Assembly (NCBI GenBank): GCA_964541155.1
Contig: CAZIPC010000004.1
Span: forward strand, 1 to 64,000
From: UBA4416 sp964541155
GTDB taxonomy: Bacteria; Bacteroidota; Bacteroidia; B-17B0; Aurantibacillaceae
Reading direction: 5' to 3'
Length of the DNA: 64,000 nt
The number at the start of each line of letters is the position of its first letter. The first letter of the stretch is position 1. Both the position numbers and the translations under genes were made by a program. The notes below the pieces were generated by a model, which made no database searches, had not been told where the DNA came from, and saw only the letters and a program-made list of their open reading frames with translations. Below are positions 43,196 through 52,771 of the stretch, piece by piece.

Positions 43196-43909
43196 TTATG
43201 CGATATTATGATAAACTGTCATAATATCATCATCTTCTTCCATTTTATCAATCATTTTTTTAAACTCAATTTCTTCTTCTTCGGTTAATTCCTTGGTAGT
43301 TGTAGGAATGTAAGTTTTTATTGTTTCTTTTACGGTATATTTTTTTTCCTCTAACCCAGCTTGCATTGATCCAAAATCAGTAAATGCTACTTGTACAATT
43401 AGTTCATTATTTTCATCATCCCAGGTTAATTCTTCAGCACCATAGTCTATAATGTCTAATTCAACATCGTCATGATTTAATCCAGTTGAATCAACTTTAA
43501 ATAATCCTTTTCTTTCGAACATAAAACTAACCGATCCAGTTGTTCCTAAAGAACCGTTATTACGGCTAAAATAAACGCGTAAATTTGCTACTGTGCGGGT
43601 TGGATTGTCAGTAGCACATTCTACCAAAACTGGAACACCAAAAGGTCCGTATCCTTCATATACAATTTCATCAAAGTTTGATGAATCTTTTTCGGAAGCT
43701 CTTTTGATTGCAGCTTCTACATTTGTTTTTGGCATGTTTACTGCTTTTGCATTGGCAATACATGCTCTTAATTTTGGATTTAGTTCAGGATGAGGGCCAC
43801 CTTGCTTTACAGCCATTACAATTTCACGCCCTATTTTAGTAAACTGCTTCGCCATTTTAGCGTAGCGTTTAAACATTGTTGCTTTTCTAGTTTCGAAAAT
43901 ACGTCCCAT
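43196..43909 (-). CDS. yebC: YebC/PmpR family (TACO1-like) protein
   Basis: The 237-aa protein has the three-domain YebC pattern: a basic N-terminus (RKATMFKRYAKMAKQFTKIGREI, shortened relative to the usual AGHSKW start), KAVNMPKTNVEAAIKRA, YEGYGPFGVPVLVEC and RNNGSLGTTGSVSFMF. The family was long called transcriptional regulators; recent work links it to translation of proline-rich stretches on the ribosome. The N-terminal variant MGRIFETRKATMFKR is the form seen in Bacteroidota. A perfect -7 box is at 43943-43950. Confidence 0.92.
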   Translation of the reverse strand: MGRIFETRKATMFKRYAKMAKQFTKIGREIVMAVKQGGPHPELNPKLRACIANAKAVNMPKTNVEAAIKRASEKDSSNFDEIVYEGYGPFGVPVLVECATDNPTRTVANLRVYFSRNNGSLGTTGSVSFMFERKGLFKVDSTGLNHDDVELDIIDYGAEELTWDDENNELIVQVAFTDFGSMQAGLEEKKYTVKETIKTYIPTTTKELTEEEEIEFKKMIDKMEEDDDIMTVYHNIA

Positions 43910-43942
43910 AATTATGTAAATCTTAAATTTTCTAAATTTTTA

Positions 43943-43950
43943 CAAATTTA
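43943..43950 (-). promoter_or_regulatory. Candidate -7 element of yebC
   Basis: The minus strand reads TAAATTTG, a perfect TAnnTTTG, 34 bp before the yebC ATG. A rightward 7 of 8 box (TACTTTTA, 43974-43981) for the next gene lies 23 bp away. Confidence 0.45.
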
Positions 43951-44000
43951 ACTCAAAATATCAATTGCTTCACTACTTTTACCACAAATTAAGAACAAAA

Positions 44001-44315
44001 ATGAGCCATTTTATTCCTTTAAATACATTTCAAGTTCATATAAAATTACCAGATGTTTTTAATAGTAGTTTTATAGCATTAATTCCTCAACAAAGAGCTC
44101 GTGTTAATGAACTATTAGAAGATCGGACTATTTTAAATTATGCATTAGATATTGAGCGAAGTAATTTGTGGATAACTATGCAGGCAAAACATCAAAAAGA
44201 GGTAATGGATATATTATCTACTTTTCCAATTATAAAAAATGTAAGCGTAGAAATTTATGAATTAGCTTTTTTTGATTCGGCACCAACGGGGTTACCCGAT
44301 TTAATAATGAATTAA
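44001..44315 (+). CDS. Small alpha/beta-barrel (muconolactone isomerase-like) protein
   Basis: From ATG 44001 (MSHFIPLNTFQVHIKLP) the product is 104 aa; the longer frame to 43965 begins upstream of the likely -7 box (TACTTTTA, 43974-43981). Its beta-alpha-beta pattern (TFQVHIKLPDVF, IPQQRARVNELLEDRTILNYALD, NLWITMQAKHQKEVMDIL, VSVEIYELAFF) resembles dimeric ferredoxin-like alpha/beta barrels of the muconolactone isomerase/YciI type. No catalytic residues can be assigned, and a degradative role is not supported by the neighbours. Confidence 0.55.
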   Translation: MSHFIPLNTFQVHIKLPDVFNSSFIALIPQQRARVNELLEDRTILNYALDIERSNLWITMQAKHQKEVMDILSTFPIIKNVSVEIYELAFFDSAPTGLPDLIMN

Positions 44316-44318
44316 CAG

Positions 44319-45158
44319 CTATAATTCAATTAAATTAAATGTTTTATCCATTTTAATACCTCTTTCTGTTTGGTTAACAGTACAACATTCTATGATTGGG
44401 TCATGTTCAAAAAATAACGACCAATTATTATCCGCAGCTTGTTTTAAAATAAATTCTTTTTCTTTCAATGTATTTAAAGGCCTTACATCATAACCCATTA
44501 CGTAAGGTAAAGGAATATGTCCTACAGAAGGAATTAAATCAGCCATAAAAGCTACAGTGGTTCCTTTATAATTTAATAAAGGTAACATCATTGCTTCTGT
44601 ATGACCATTGGCTTCATACATTTTAAATCCGGGCATAAAATCGGTTTCGGTATTTATAAATTTTAACTGTCCACTTTCTTTAATTGGCATGATGTTGTCT
44701 TTTAAAAAACTTGCCTTTTCTCTGGGATTAGGATTAACTGCCCATTCCCAGTGTTTTTCATTACACCAATAAATAGCATTTTTAAATGCTGGTTCTAATT
44801 TTGTTCTATCTGAATTATAAGATATACTGCCTCCACAATGATCAAAATGCAAATGGGTTAAAAATATATCAGTAATATCATCTCTATGGAAACCATATTT
44901 TGCTAAAGATGTGTCTAAAGTATCGTTACCATGAAGGTAGTAGTATCCAAAAAATTTATCATCTTGTTTATTACCAATGCCATTGTCAACTAAAATTAAA
45001 CGCTTTCCGTCTTGTATTAATAAACAGCGCATTGCCCAACTGCACATGTTGTTGTTATCAGCTGGATTTGTTTTTTGCCAAATAGATTTTGGTACAACGC
45101 CAAACATAGCGCCACCATCTAATTTAAAATGTCCGGTATTGATTGAGTATAATTGCAT
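44319..45158 (-). CDS. MBL-fold metallo-hydrolase
   Basis: The 279-aa protein has the metallo-beta-lactamase signature THLHFDHCGG (near residue 97-106), a later His in ANGHTEAMM and the Asp in AFMADLIPS, giving a dinuclear zinc centre. The overall layout (N-terminal SINTGHFKLDGGAMFGVVP, LILVDNGIG) resembles the AHL-lactonase-like subgroup, but substrates there vary widely (lactones, thioesters, phosphodiesters). It is the last gene of a minus-strand run from 48372; gaps of 30-51 bp suggest an operon. Confidence 0.85.
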   Translation of the reverse strand: MQLYSINTGHFKLDGGAMFGVVPKSIWQKTNPADNNNMCSWAMRCLLIQDGKRLILVDNGIGNKQDDKFFGYYYLHGNDTLDTSLAKYGFHRDDITDIFLTHLHFDHCGGSISYNSDRTKLEPAFKNAIYWCNEKHWEWAVNPNPREKASFLKDNIMPIKESGQLKFINTETDFMPGFKMYEANGHTEAMMLPLLNYKGTTVAFMADLIPSVGHIPLPYVMGYDVRPLNTLKEKEFILKQAADNNWSLFFEHDPIIECCTVNQTERGIKMDKTFNLIEL

Positions 45159-45209
45159 AATGTTTTTTATATTTTAAATATATATAGAATATGATAATAA
45201 GACAAGCAA

Positions 45210-46076
45210 CTAATAATAATTAAATGTTAGTTTATGTTTACTAAATTCGATATTTGGAAAAGGTAATTTAAGGATGTTAATACATGAAAAAATGTAATTA
45301 CAAATTTTTGATTTTGTTTTTATTCTTGTAAAATCAACATCTAATGATAAATAGCTTTGCCTGAAAGGTATAAATATGGTGTTTCCTTTTGCATTAATCA
45401 TTCCGTTTGCACCATATCCAAAGGCTATATTTAACCATTTTGGAAAATTATTATTTGGTTTAAAAAATGATGAAGGATTGATACTTAGCCAATATGTTTG
45501 CGCATTATAATCCTTAAGTATTTGCGATCCAATTGATTTTCCTAATAAATTAGTATTGTAATTTGCATAATGAGATGGATAATATGAGAATTTTATTTGT
45601 ATACGTTGTTCATTCCATTTTATTTTTTGGGCAATAGCTATTCCTGTTCCTAGGGAGTTGGCTATCATATCGCCCCAACTAAACCCCCAACCTGTACTAT
45701 AACCATCCATTAATTCAACAGCAGTCATGTAGGTAAATCCACTTAATCCACTGTATAGTTTTTGTTTTTTAGTATTGTAACCAGCCCATTGTAAACTGTT
45801 CATCATTAATCTGGTAGTTTGATAAGTTGTAAATAAATGCCCACATTTATCCATTTGTAGCCACTCTGTATTATCATTAAAAAAATGAAATTGTGAATGA
45901 TGGTATTGTTTATACCAAACTTGATTAAGGTATAGAAGTGAGCCTGATGATACTCCAATTGTAGAAGTTAATAAAATTTGTTTTCGTGTTTTATTAACAG
46001 ATAATGAATCGGATGCAAAAGTATTTTTACAAAAAAATATAGTAAATAGCAATATGGATATTTGTAATCGAAACAA
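45210..46076 (-). CDS. DUF2279 (YfiM-like) envelope protein
   Basis: The 288-aa protein starts at a TTG (46076) with a signal peptide (QISILLFTIFF, cleavage near TFAS). It contains MDKCGHLFTTYQTTRLMM, TAVELMDGYSTGWGFSWGDMIANSLG, the central motifs I associate with DUF2279/YfiM. The C-terminal half has barrel-like strands (WLNIAFGYGANGMI, YLSLDVDF). It is probably in the outer membrane or periplasm. The function is unknown. It lies 31 bp past the YihY-like gene. Confidence 0.75.
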   Translation of the reverse strand: MFRLQISILLFTIFFCKNTFASDSLSVNKTRKQILLTSTIGVSSGSLLYLNQVWYKQYHHSQFHFFNDNTEWLQMDKCGHLFTTYQTTRLMMNSLQWAGYNTKKQKLYSGLSGFTYMTAVELMDGYSTGWGFSWGDMIANSLGTGIAIAQKIKWNEQRIQIKFSYYPSHYANYNTNLLGKSIGSQILKDYNAQTYWLSINPSSFFKPNNNFPKWLNIAFGYGANGMINAKGNTIFIPFRQSYLSLDVDFTRIKTKSKICNYIFSCINILKLPFPNIEFSKHKLTFNYY

Positions 46077-46107
46077 TATTGAGCTTAATAGGTAAATAGT
46101 TGGTGTC

Positions 46108-47439
46108 TTATACTAAATCTTTAACAAGCATATTTCCTTTTGTGGTATTTAAAACATCGTCCATGTCTTTCATTAAACGATTAACTGTATTAAGTTCTTT
46201 ACTATTTTCTATTGGTAATTCATTAACTCCTTTTTCGTCTAATTTATCAATAATAAATTTTACTGTTAATTTTGTGTCTGATATGCCTGGTTGGTAAGCA
46301 ATTTCTTTATCATTTTGCATTCTAACTTCGTTAAAAATTCCGGTTTCTGTAAATTCGTTAACTACTACACGAGCAAGTCTTACAGGTAAATCTAATTTAG
46401 TTGCAATTTCTATAGCTGTTAAAGCGGTTTTTCCTTCATTAAAATTTTTAACTACTAAATTTGCAATCATTAAAGCTATTACACGTTTATATCTATCACT
46501 TATATTGTTAATATCACTTTCTAGTTCGTAATGATCTACGTTTTGATGAGCAAAAGTTAATTCTGCTCCAAACAATACAACAAACCAGGAGTATTGTACC
46601 CAAATTAAGAATAATGGTAATGCTGCAAAGCTTCCGTATATTTTATTGTATTGAGCTACTCCAATTTGAGATGAAACATAAGCCCATTGTAAAAATTCAA
46701 ACAGTAAAGCGGCAACTAACGATCCCATGGCTGCTCCTTTAAATGTTACTTTAGTATTTGGCAAAGCCATATATAAAAAAATAAACATGCCCCATATTAA
46801 AGTAAAAGCAAATATTTTTAAAAATATAACGGTTATAGGGCTAATGATGGCAACATTTGAGGCAACATTTGATAATCCAGTTTCTAGCCATACTGTTAAA
46901 CCACCAGATAAAATAACGAAAATTGGACCAATAAGCATAATTGATAAATAGTCTGTAATTTTTCTTGTCCAAGTTCGGTTACGCTTAATTTCCCATATTT
47001 CATTAAAACTGTTTTCGATATTATTTAATAAACTAATAACTGACCATAATAGTAGTATGATACCAACACCGGCAATTAAGCCTCCTTGTGTATTAGCAAG
47101 CATTTTATTGGCATACAAAAATGCTTGATTTAATATTTCTTTTTGATCTTGAAAATTTAATAATAATTCTTGTTGTAAGCTTTCTTGGTATCCAAATCCT
47201 TTGGCTATAGCAAACGCTAAAGCAATGATAGGTACAATTGAAAAAAGTGTGTAATGTGTTAGTGCTGTTGCTTTTAGTAGGCATTTATCTTCGTTAAAAC
47301 CATTAATAGCAAGAGAAAATACGCGTAATTGTTTTAATAAAAATCCTTGTTTTTTATCTAATTTATCAATTCTTACTCTCCATAATTTGTGATTAAGAAA
47401 ATGAGAAATTCGTTTAAAAAGTGTAACTGCGTTCGACAT
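46108..47439 (-). CDS. YihY/BrkB family inner membrane protein
   Basis: The 443-aa protein has about six TM helices (between about 55 and 305) and the family motifs ALTHYTLFSIVPIIALAFAIAKGFG, NSFNEIWEIKRNRTWTRKI and QIGVAQYNKIYGSFAALPLFLIWVQYSWFVVLFGAEL. The C-terminal 130 residues form a soluble winged-helix-like region (LTAIEIATKLDLPVRLARVVVNEF), an extension seen in some members that may regulate it. It is sometimes annotated as RNase BN by mistake. The role is unknown, possibly lipid or solute transport. A -7-like TATATTTA is 7 bp before the ATG. Confidence 0.9.
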   Translation of the reverse strand: MSNAVTLFKRISHFLNHKLWRVRIDKLDKKQGFLLKQLRVFSLAINGFNEDKCLLKATALTHYTLFSIVPIIALAFAIAKGFGYQESLQQELLLNFQDQKEILNQAFLYANKMLANTQGGLIAGVGIILLLWSVISLLNNIENSFNEIWEIKRNRTWTRKITDYLSIMLIGPIFVILSGGLTVWLETGLSNVASNVAIISPITVIFLKIFAFTLIWGMFIFLYMALPNTKVTFKGAAMGSLVAALLFEFLQWAYVSSQIGVAQYNKIYGSFAALPLFLIWVQYSWFVVLFGAELTFAHQNVDHYELESDINNISDRYKRVIALMIANLVVKNFNEGKTALTAIEIATKLDLPVRLARVVVNEFTETGIFNEVRMQNDKEIAYQPGISDTKLTVKFIIDKLDEKGVNELPIENSKELNTVNRLMKDMDDVLNTTKGNMLVKDLV

Positions 47440-47469
47440 AATATGTAAATATAAACAATCTAGTTAAGA

Positions 47470-48372
47470 TTATATTGTGTTTGTTTTTGAATTTAATTCT
47501 TCTCTAAGTTGTTTTGATGTTTTACGACTTCCGTCATGGCTCCACCCTGGAGGTCCAAATACATACATTAGTTTGTTACGTATATTGGTTTGTTTTTTTA
47601 AATCTAAAATAATAGACTTCCATTCATGAAACACCATGGTTAAGGGGTTATATGTGTTGATATTTGTTGTTAAACCATAAATAACTTTTTCATTATCATC
47701 TTCTTCCGCAAATGTTCCAAATAGTTTATCCCAAATAATAAAAATCATACCCATATTTTTATCTAAATATTTTATATTACTTGCATGATGCACTCTATGA
47801 TGGGAAGGAGTAGATAAAAATAACTCTAAGAATCCTAATTTTCCAATCGTTTTTGTATGAATTAATATGCCGTAAATTTGAGTAGCAGCATACATAAACA
47901 TAACATCTAGCGGATCAAACCCCAATAATGATAAAGGAATAAAATATACAAAACGGTATAATGGTTGAAATACAGATGAACGAAACCCTACAGTTAAATT
48001 AAATTCTTCTGATGAATGATGTGTTACATGAACCGCCCAAAACAACCTACAATAATGATCTACTCTATGCATCCAATAAAACATAAAATCTTCTGCAATT
48101 AATAACATACTCCAATAAAGTATTGGAGTATGTATTTTATCTATGATTACCACTTTATATTGATAAAAAAACCAGAGAACTCCTAAGCATATACCTCTCA
48201 CTAAAATATCTAATGATAAATTTAATGAGGTTAAATATATATTAGCTAGTATTCCTTTTGTAGAATAATATTTTTTATGGTGTAAATAACTATAAATAAT
48301 TTCTATACCTATAACTATAGTGTAAATTGGTATGGATATTAATACAAGTAACTCTTCTCTAAATTCGTTCAT
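47470..48372 (-). CDS. Sterol desaturase/fatty acid hydroxylase family protein
   Basis: The 300-aa membrane enzyme has the di-iron histidine motifs of the superfamily: HRVDH (His102, His106), HVTHH (115-119) and HHRVHH (191-196), with about four to five TM helices around them. Members hydroxylate or desaturate lipids with O2; in Bacteroidota the substrates may be ornithine/sulfono-lipids or carotenoids, but none can be chosen here. It is upstream of the YihY-like gene by 30 bp and downstream of the surface-protein gene by 13 bp. Confidence 0.88.
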   Translation of the reverse strand: MNEFREELLVLISIPIYTIVIGIEIIYSYLHHKKYYSTKGILANIYLTSLNLSLDILVRGICLGVLWFFYQYKVVIIDKIHTPILYWSMLLIAEDFMFYWMHRVDHYCRLFWAVHVTHHSSEEFNLTVGFRSSVFQPLYRFVYFIPLSLLGFDPLDVMFMYAATQIYGILIHTKTIGKLGFLELFLSTPSHHRVHHASNIKYLDKNMGMIFIIWDKLFGTFAEEDDNEKVIYGLTTNINTYNPLTMVFHEWKSIILDLKKQTNIRNKLMYVFGPPGWSHDGSRKTSKQLREELNSKTNTI

Positions 48373-48385
48373 AAAAAAATTATGT

Positions 48386-51151
48386 TTAATCTGTAAACAA
48401 AGTTAAGAAACCTTTTTCAGAAGTAATTTCTCCTTTTGGATTATTGTAATTTAAAATATAGAAATACGTGCCGTTAGGAGCTTTACCATTTTTAGTGTTA
48501 CCATCCCAATATCCTTTTATATCAAACCATTCATATAGTTTTATCCCCCATCGATTATAAATAATGCAATTAAAATTTTTAATGCCGCTTCCATCAATTT
48601 TAAATACATCATTTTTCCCGTCTCCGTTAGGAGTAAATACATTCGGAATGTTTATAGAAAATTCATTAATAATATCAAAACATGAGTTAATACTATCAAT
48701 GCAGAATGCGTTACTGGCTATTAATTTAACGCAGCAAGTTCCTGTATCATTTGCTGTAATTAAAATTTGATTATTTGTAGATGAACCATTGCAATATTGC
48801 CAAAGTATATTGGATGCGTTACTACTATTATTAACAAGATTTAATGTTTCTCCAACAGAAATAGTGTTAGTTTGATAACCTGTAAAACTGGGTGTAATAC
48901 TTGCTACGTAAACATTACTAGTTGTATAATTAGTAATACATCCATTAATAGATGTTCCTATAACACTGTATGTGCTAGTAGTTAGAGGAGAAACAATAAT
49001 TGAAGAATTAATTTGATTAGTACTCCATGTATAAGTATTAGCCCCGGTAGCTACTAAAGTAGTTTGTTGTCCTAAACAAATTGAAGATGAATTAACGCTT
49101 ATAGTTGGAGTGGGTAATACAGTTACGGTAGATGTTGTTGAACCATTACATAATCCATTAGAGCCATCAACAGAGTATGTAGTTGTTATGGTTGGAGAGA
49201 CGACTATAGAATTTGTATTAGCTCCATTATTCCATGTATAACTTGTTGCGCCAATTGCAGTTAAAGTTGTTGATTGGTTACTGCATATATTAGGGTTATT
49301 AGTTGATATATTTAATCCTGTGGATACAGTTATAATAATGGGTTGCCTGTAAGTTCCTTGACAAGAGCCAGCATAAATAGTATAACTTCCAGCTGTTGAG
49401 TAACCGTTAGATGCATAAACCGTACCCGTTGCAATCGGCGAACCTCCACTGTTACTATTAAACCAATTTATTGTAGCAGTTATGTCAGAACTATGGGCTG
49501 TGATTGAAAAAGATTGATTAGTACATAAAGTAGGGTTAGGAGATGTGAATAATGAGTAATTTGTAATTGTTCCAATTTGTCCTAATCCACCACTTGTAGC
49601 TCCATTAGGGGGAAATTGATTAGCGATATTACTTGAATTTCCGGTTACAATTCCATTGTTACCTCCCGATACATTATTATTTATTATACTGCTACTAGAA
49701 GCTATGTAACCACCGCCACCACTGGCTCCGGGGCCATATGCGGTAGAATTTAAAAAAATACAATTATAGTTAACGTTTCCTCCATTTCCTCCTTTTGCAC
49801 TTACAGCATTACTAGTAGGTAAATTAATGGTTCCGTTTACATTTAATACGATAGTTCCACCACCACCACCACCACCAGCTCCATCGTTTGAACTACAACC
49901 AATAGATGTACTTGATCCATTGCCACCATCTGCTAAAATAGTACCAGTACCCGACAAATTTCCATAACATACTAAATAGATTAATCCGCCACCATTTCCG
50001 CCTGCACCTGCTTGATTATCATTTCCATCACCAGCGCCGCCGCCGCCGCCTAAAAATAATCTTCCTGAATTATAGTATAACGGTCTGCCACCAAACCCAC
50101 CCATATTCCTTCTGTTATCGCCTCCCCATGTTGTATTGCCAGCTGCAGTTGTGTTTAATGTTCGGTCATTAGCAGAAAATGTATATCCGCCTCTTCCCCC
50201 TCCAGATGAAGTATTAGCCGAAAAATTTAAACTTTCTAAATTCCAAATGGTTGTGTAACCCGAAACAGGATTTCCTTTTCCATTGTATAAATTTAAGTTT
50301 CCTCCATTAGCTCCACCGCCACCACCAGAATTATGAACGCAGCCACCGCCACCTCCGTTTGCAATAGCTCCCCTGGCATAAACAGCAGCATAATTTCTGT
50401 AAAATCCTGTGTCTCCAGCTATCGATTCGCCTTTGTAGGCTCCTTCGGTAGATTTTGAAGAGCCAAATTTATCGCCACCAGTTGATAGTATTGGTATGTT
50501 TTTAAAAGCCCCTCCTCTAAACCCTTTGCCACTAGCATTAATCGAACCGATTGAATTTATAACGGTATTATTTTCTACCTCAATCACAATTACTCCTCCT
50601 ATATTTCCATTCCATTGAGGACAAGAAATAGAACCACTACCATTTATAGTTAATGAGGAATATCTTGGAACTTTTATTATTTGAACATGGCCTAATAAGG
50701 TTATATTTTTTCCGGAAGCTGTTGTGAAATTTTTTGATACATCGTAATTATTTTTTAATCCGCAATCAATAACAATAGAGGTTGAATTAGGAATTGAACT
50801 TACTTGTGCAAATTCATGCAATCCAGAGTTGTTATAATTTATAACTCTCCCAAATGAAGTATCGGTGGGTAATGCAGAATTGGAATCATACCAAGGACCA
50901 GTTGTGCCTCCATCATAAGCATTCACACTTGCTCCTTGCATTTGAATAATATAAATTAAATCACCTACAGAAAAAGAAGAAGAATTTACAACGTTAATAG
51001 TTGTAGAACCAATACTTACATTATTTGTTAATGGAGTATATGCATTAACGATAGTGTTTGGTGAACTAATAGTTACAGAGCCATCTTTACTTCTTTGTGC
51101 AAAAAAATTTAGATTAAATATGATTAGTATTATAATAAATATAAGTTTCAT
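48386..51151 (-). CDS. Large T9SS type B surface protein (gliding-motility C-terminal domain)
   Basis: The 921-aa protein has a signal peptide (ending FFAQ), an N-terminal domain with an IYIIQMQGASVNAYDGG segment typical of large Bacteroidota surface proteins, and a long Gly-rich, low-complexity region (about 205-480, runs of GGGGG). Two Ig-like modules follow (about 625-760, YTWNNGANTNSIVVSPTITTTYSV type). The C-terminus is a CHU_C/T9SS type B domain (about 835-921, NIPNVFTPNGDGKNDVF to YNRWG, WDG, GTYFYIL). Type B cargo is carried by a SprF/PorP-like partner, none of which is adjacent. Adhesion or matrix function is likely. Confidence 0.9.
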   Translation of the reverse strand: MKLIFIIILIIFNLNFFAQRSKDGSVTISSPNTIVNAYTPLTNNVSIGSTTINVVNSSSFSVGDLIYIIQMQGASVNAYDGGTTGPWYDSNSALPTDTSFGRVINYNNSGLHEFAQVSSIPNSTSIVIDCGLKNNYDVSKNFTTASGKNITLLGHVQIIKVPRYSSLTINGSGSISCPQWNGNIGGVIVIEVENNTVINSIGSINASGKGFRGGAFKNIPILSTGGDKFGSSKSTEGAYKGESIAGDTGFYRNYAAVYARGAIANGGGGGCVHNSGGGGGANGGNLNLYNGKGNPVSGYTTIWNLESLNFSANTSSGGGRGGYTFSANDRTLNTTAAGNTTWGGDNRRNMGGFGGRPLYYNSGRLFLGGGGGAGDGNDNQAGAGGNGGGLIYLVCYGNLSGTGTILADGGNGSSTSIGCSSNDGAGGGGGGGTIVLNVNGTINLPTSNAVSAKGGNGGNVNYNCIFLNSTAYGPGASGGGGYIASSSSIINNNVSGGNNGIVTGNSSNIANQFPPNGATSGGLGQIGTITNYSLFTSPNPTLCTNQSFSITAHSSDITATINWFNSNSGGSPIATGTVYASNGYSTAGSYTIYAGSCQGTYRQPIIITVSTGLNISTNNPNICSNQSTTLTAIGATSYTWNNGANTNSIVVSPTITTTYSVDGSNGLCNGSTTSTVTVLPTPTISVNSSSICLGQQTTLVATGANTYTWSTNQINSSIIVSPLTTSTYSVIGTSINGCITNYTTSNVYVASITPSFTGYQTNTISVGETLNLVNNSSNASNILWQYCNGSSTNNQILITANDTGTCCVKLIASNAFCIDSINSCFDIINEFSINIPNVFTPNGDGKNDVFKIDGSGIKNFNCIIYNRWGIKLYEWFDIKGYWDGNTKNGKAPNGTYFYILNYNNPKGEITSEKGFLTLFTD

Positions 51152-51202
51152 TTTTACGGTTTAATAGCACTACAAAATAATAAAAAATGTGATTTAAATT
51201 AT

Positions 51203-51625
51203 CTAATCTTTTGTTTTAAATTCACTTTTAAATCCAATGATGCCAATAAAAATCCAGCCAGCGATAAAAAATAAACCGCCAATTGGTGTAATTGGTCCAA
51301 GTAGTTTTAGCCAATCTGCATTAAATAAATTTCGGGTACATAAAACATATAATGAACCTGAGAAGAGTATGATTCCAATTAAAAAAGAATAATAGGCCCA
51401 ATTGATTAATGAATGGGGTTTTATTTTTGCATATATTACTAGTAATAGCATTGCTAGTGTGTGATACATTTGGTATTTAACCCCTGTATCAAATCCATTT
51501 AATTGATCTGTAGAAATTAAACCAGAGGTTAATTTACTTTTTAAATAATGAGCTCCTAATGCTCCAAATGCTACAGCAATTGCCCCAAGTATACCTATTG
51601 TAGTAAGTTTTTTAGTATTCATCAT
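51203..51625 (-). CDS. DUF423 family membrane protein
   Basis: The 140-aa protein has four TM helices (about 10-28, 48-67, 75-97 and 110-133) with AVAFGALGAHYLK near the N-terminus and LGPITPIGGLFFIAGWIFI near the C-terminus, the usual DUF423 signatures. The function is unknown. Its ATG overlaps the stop of the DUF4476 gene by 4 bp, giving translational coupling; a second ATG directly follows the first. Confidence 0.92.
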   Translation of the reverse strand: MMNTKKLTTIGILGAIAVAFGALGAHYLKSKLTSGLISTDQLNGFDTGVKYQMYHTLAMLLLVIYAKIKPHSLINWAYYSFLIGIILFSGSLYVLCTRNLFNADWLKLLGPITPIGGLFFIAGWIFIGIIGFKSEFKTKD

Positions 51626-52719
51626 TGTTTTGAAATAAAATTTAAAAAATCGTTTTTTGTTCCTTGATATTTAAACTCGTTTGCGAGTGATTTAATATTT
51701 TCTTTATCCGTTAATGTATAAATAGATTCTTTAAAAAGTTCTAATTTTTTTGAATCAGCTGTAAACAAATTGCTAATTTTTTTAATTTGATGAGTAGTCA
51801 TGCAAATATTTAAACATATGTTTTTTGCAATATTTATTTTTTGATTGTCGTTAGAAGTATTTTTAAATTTCATATAAATAACCTCGTATTTGCTGCTATC
51901 TATAGGAGTTGTGCAATTTAATTTTTTTTGAACACTAATATTTTTTTGTTCTTTCACAAAAGAAATGTAGGCATCTTTGATAGATGTATATTTAAAACAA
52001 GAATAGATAATTTCAATATGTTCAGGATCTTGAATATGCGTATACCCTTTTTTTGCTAAGTTTAATTTATCTATATCAATAGTTGAAAGATTTAGTAGCT
52101 GCTCTAATTGTTTAACTGTGTAACAATTAAGTTCAATTATTTGATTTAAATACCCATAAGCAGTCTCAGGATCGTTAGCTTTATCAATAAGGTTGAGAGC
52201 ATAATTTATTTCAGTATCATTTATGGCATTAGCACATAATTGATTTTCTGAATTATAATTTTTTAAAAAAACAGGCTTATTGTTTACCATTTGATATAAG
52301 TTCCCATAGGAGTTATTATCTGTTAAAATAGGGATGTTCTTTGGTGGTAGTGGAATAAATGGTTTTTCAGGTGCTGAATGTTCGGTTATTGATTTGAAGT
52401 TTATTTTGATATTGTTTCCCTTTTCAATTATAATGTAAGTAAATTCTTTATTTGTAAATTTAAATTTGTCGTTAATGAAAATAGAATCATTGTAAATAAA
52501 TTGTATGGAATCACTTTTTTTTATTTTAATGTTATTCCAGCCATTTCGAGCATTAAATGCTTTTACATCTGATTGTGCAGATGTATTAATTTGTTTTCCA
52601 TTCAAAAATAAATAAAAGGGATTCCCAGATTCACTTATAATGACTATTGAATTATTTTGGGCATGTATCAATAGCCCATAAATAAATAAACAAAAAAGGA
52701 CTTTGAATTTTTGATGCAT
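51622..52719 (-). CDS. Exported protein with two DUF4476-like repeats
   Basis: The 365-aa protein has a signal peptide (to about residue 20) and a beta-rich N-terminal domain (about 22-110). A Pro-rich linker (EKPFIPLPPKNIPIL) follows, then two similar helical units (about 166-255 and 275-364). Each reads as a DUF4476 domain, with KQLEQLLNLSTIDIDKLNLAK versus HQIKKISNLFTADSKKLELFK and closing YISFV versus FLNFI. The duplication suggests internal gene repeat. The function is unknown. A -7 box at 52736-52743 lies 17 bp before the ATG. Confidence 0.8.
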   Translation of the reverse strand: MHQKFKVLFCLFIYGLLIHAQNNSIVIISESGNPFYLFLNGKQINTSAQSDVKAFNARNGWNNIKIKKSDSIQFIYNDSIFINDKFKFTNKEFTYIIIEKGNNIKINFKSITEHSAPEKPFIPLPPKNIPILTDNNSYGNLYQMVNNKPVFLKNYNSENQLCANAINDTEINYALNLIDKANDPETAYGYLNQIIELNCYTVKQLEQLLNLSTIDIDKLNLAKKGYTHIQDPEHIEIIYSCFKYTSIKDAYISFVKEQKNISVQKKLNCTTPIDSSKYEVIYMKFKNTSNDNQKINIAKNICLNICMTTHQIKKISNLFTADSKKLELFKESIYTLTDKENIKSLANEFKYQGTKNDFLNFISKQ

Positions 52720-52735
52720 ACAACTGAATTAATAA

Positions 52736-52743
52736 CAAATTTA
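52736..52743 (-). promoter_or_regulatory. -7 promoter element of the DUF4476/DUF423 pair
   Basis: The minus strand reads TAAATTTG, a perfect match 17 bp before the ATG at 52719. It is only 4 bp from the rightward -7 box at 52748-52755, so the two promoters must overlap. Confidence 0.6.
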
Positions 52744-52747
52744 AGGT

Positions 52748-52755
52748 TATTTTTG
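52748..52755 (+). promoter_or_regulatory. -7 promoter element of the saccharopine dehydrogenase-like gene
   Basis: TATTTTTG is a perfect match 17 bp before the ATG at 52772, a mirror image of the leftward promoter next to it. Confidence 0.6.
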
Positions 52756-52771
52756 TGAGCAAAATAAATTT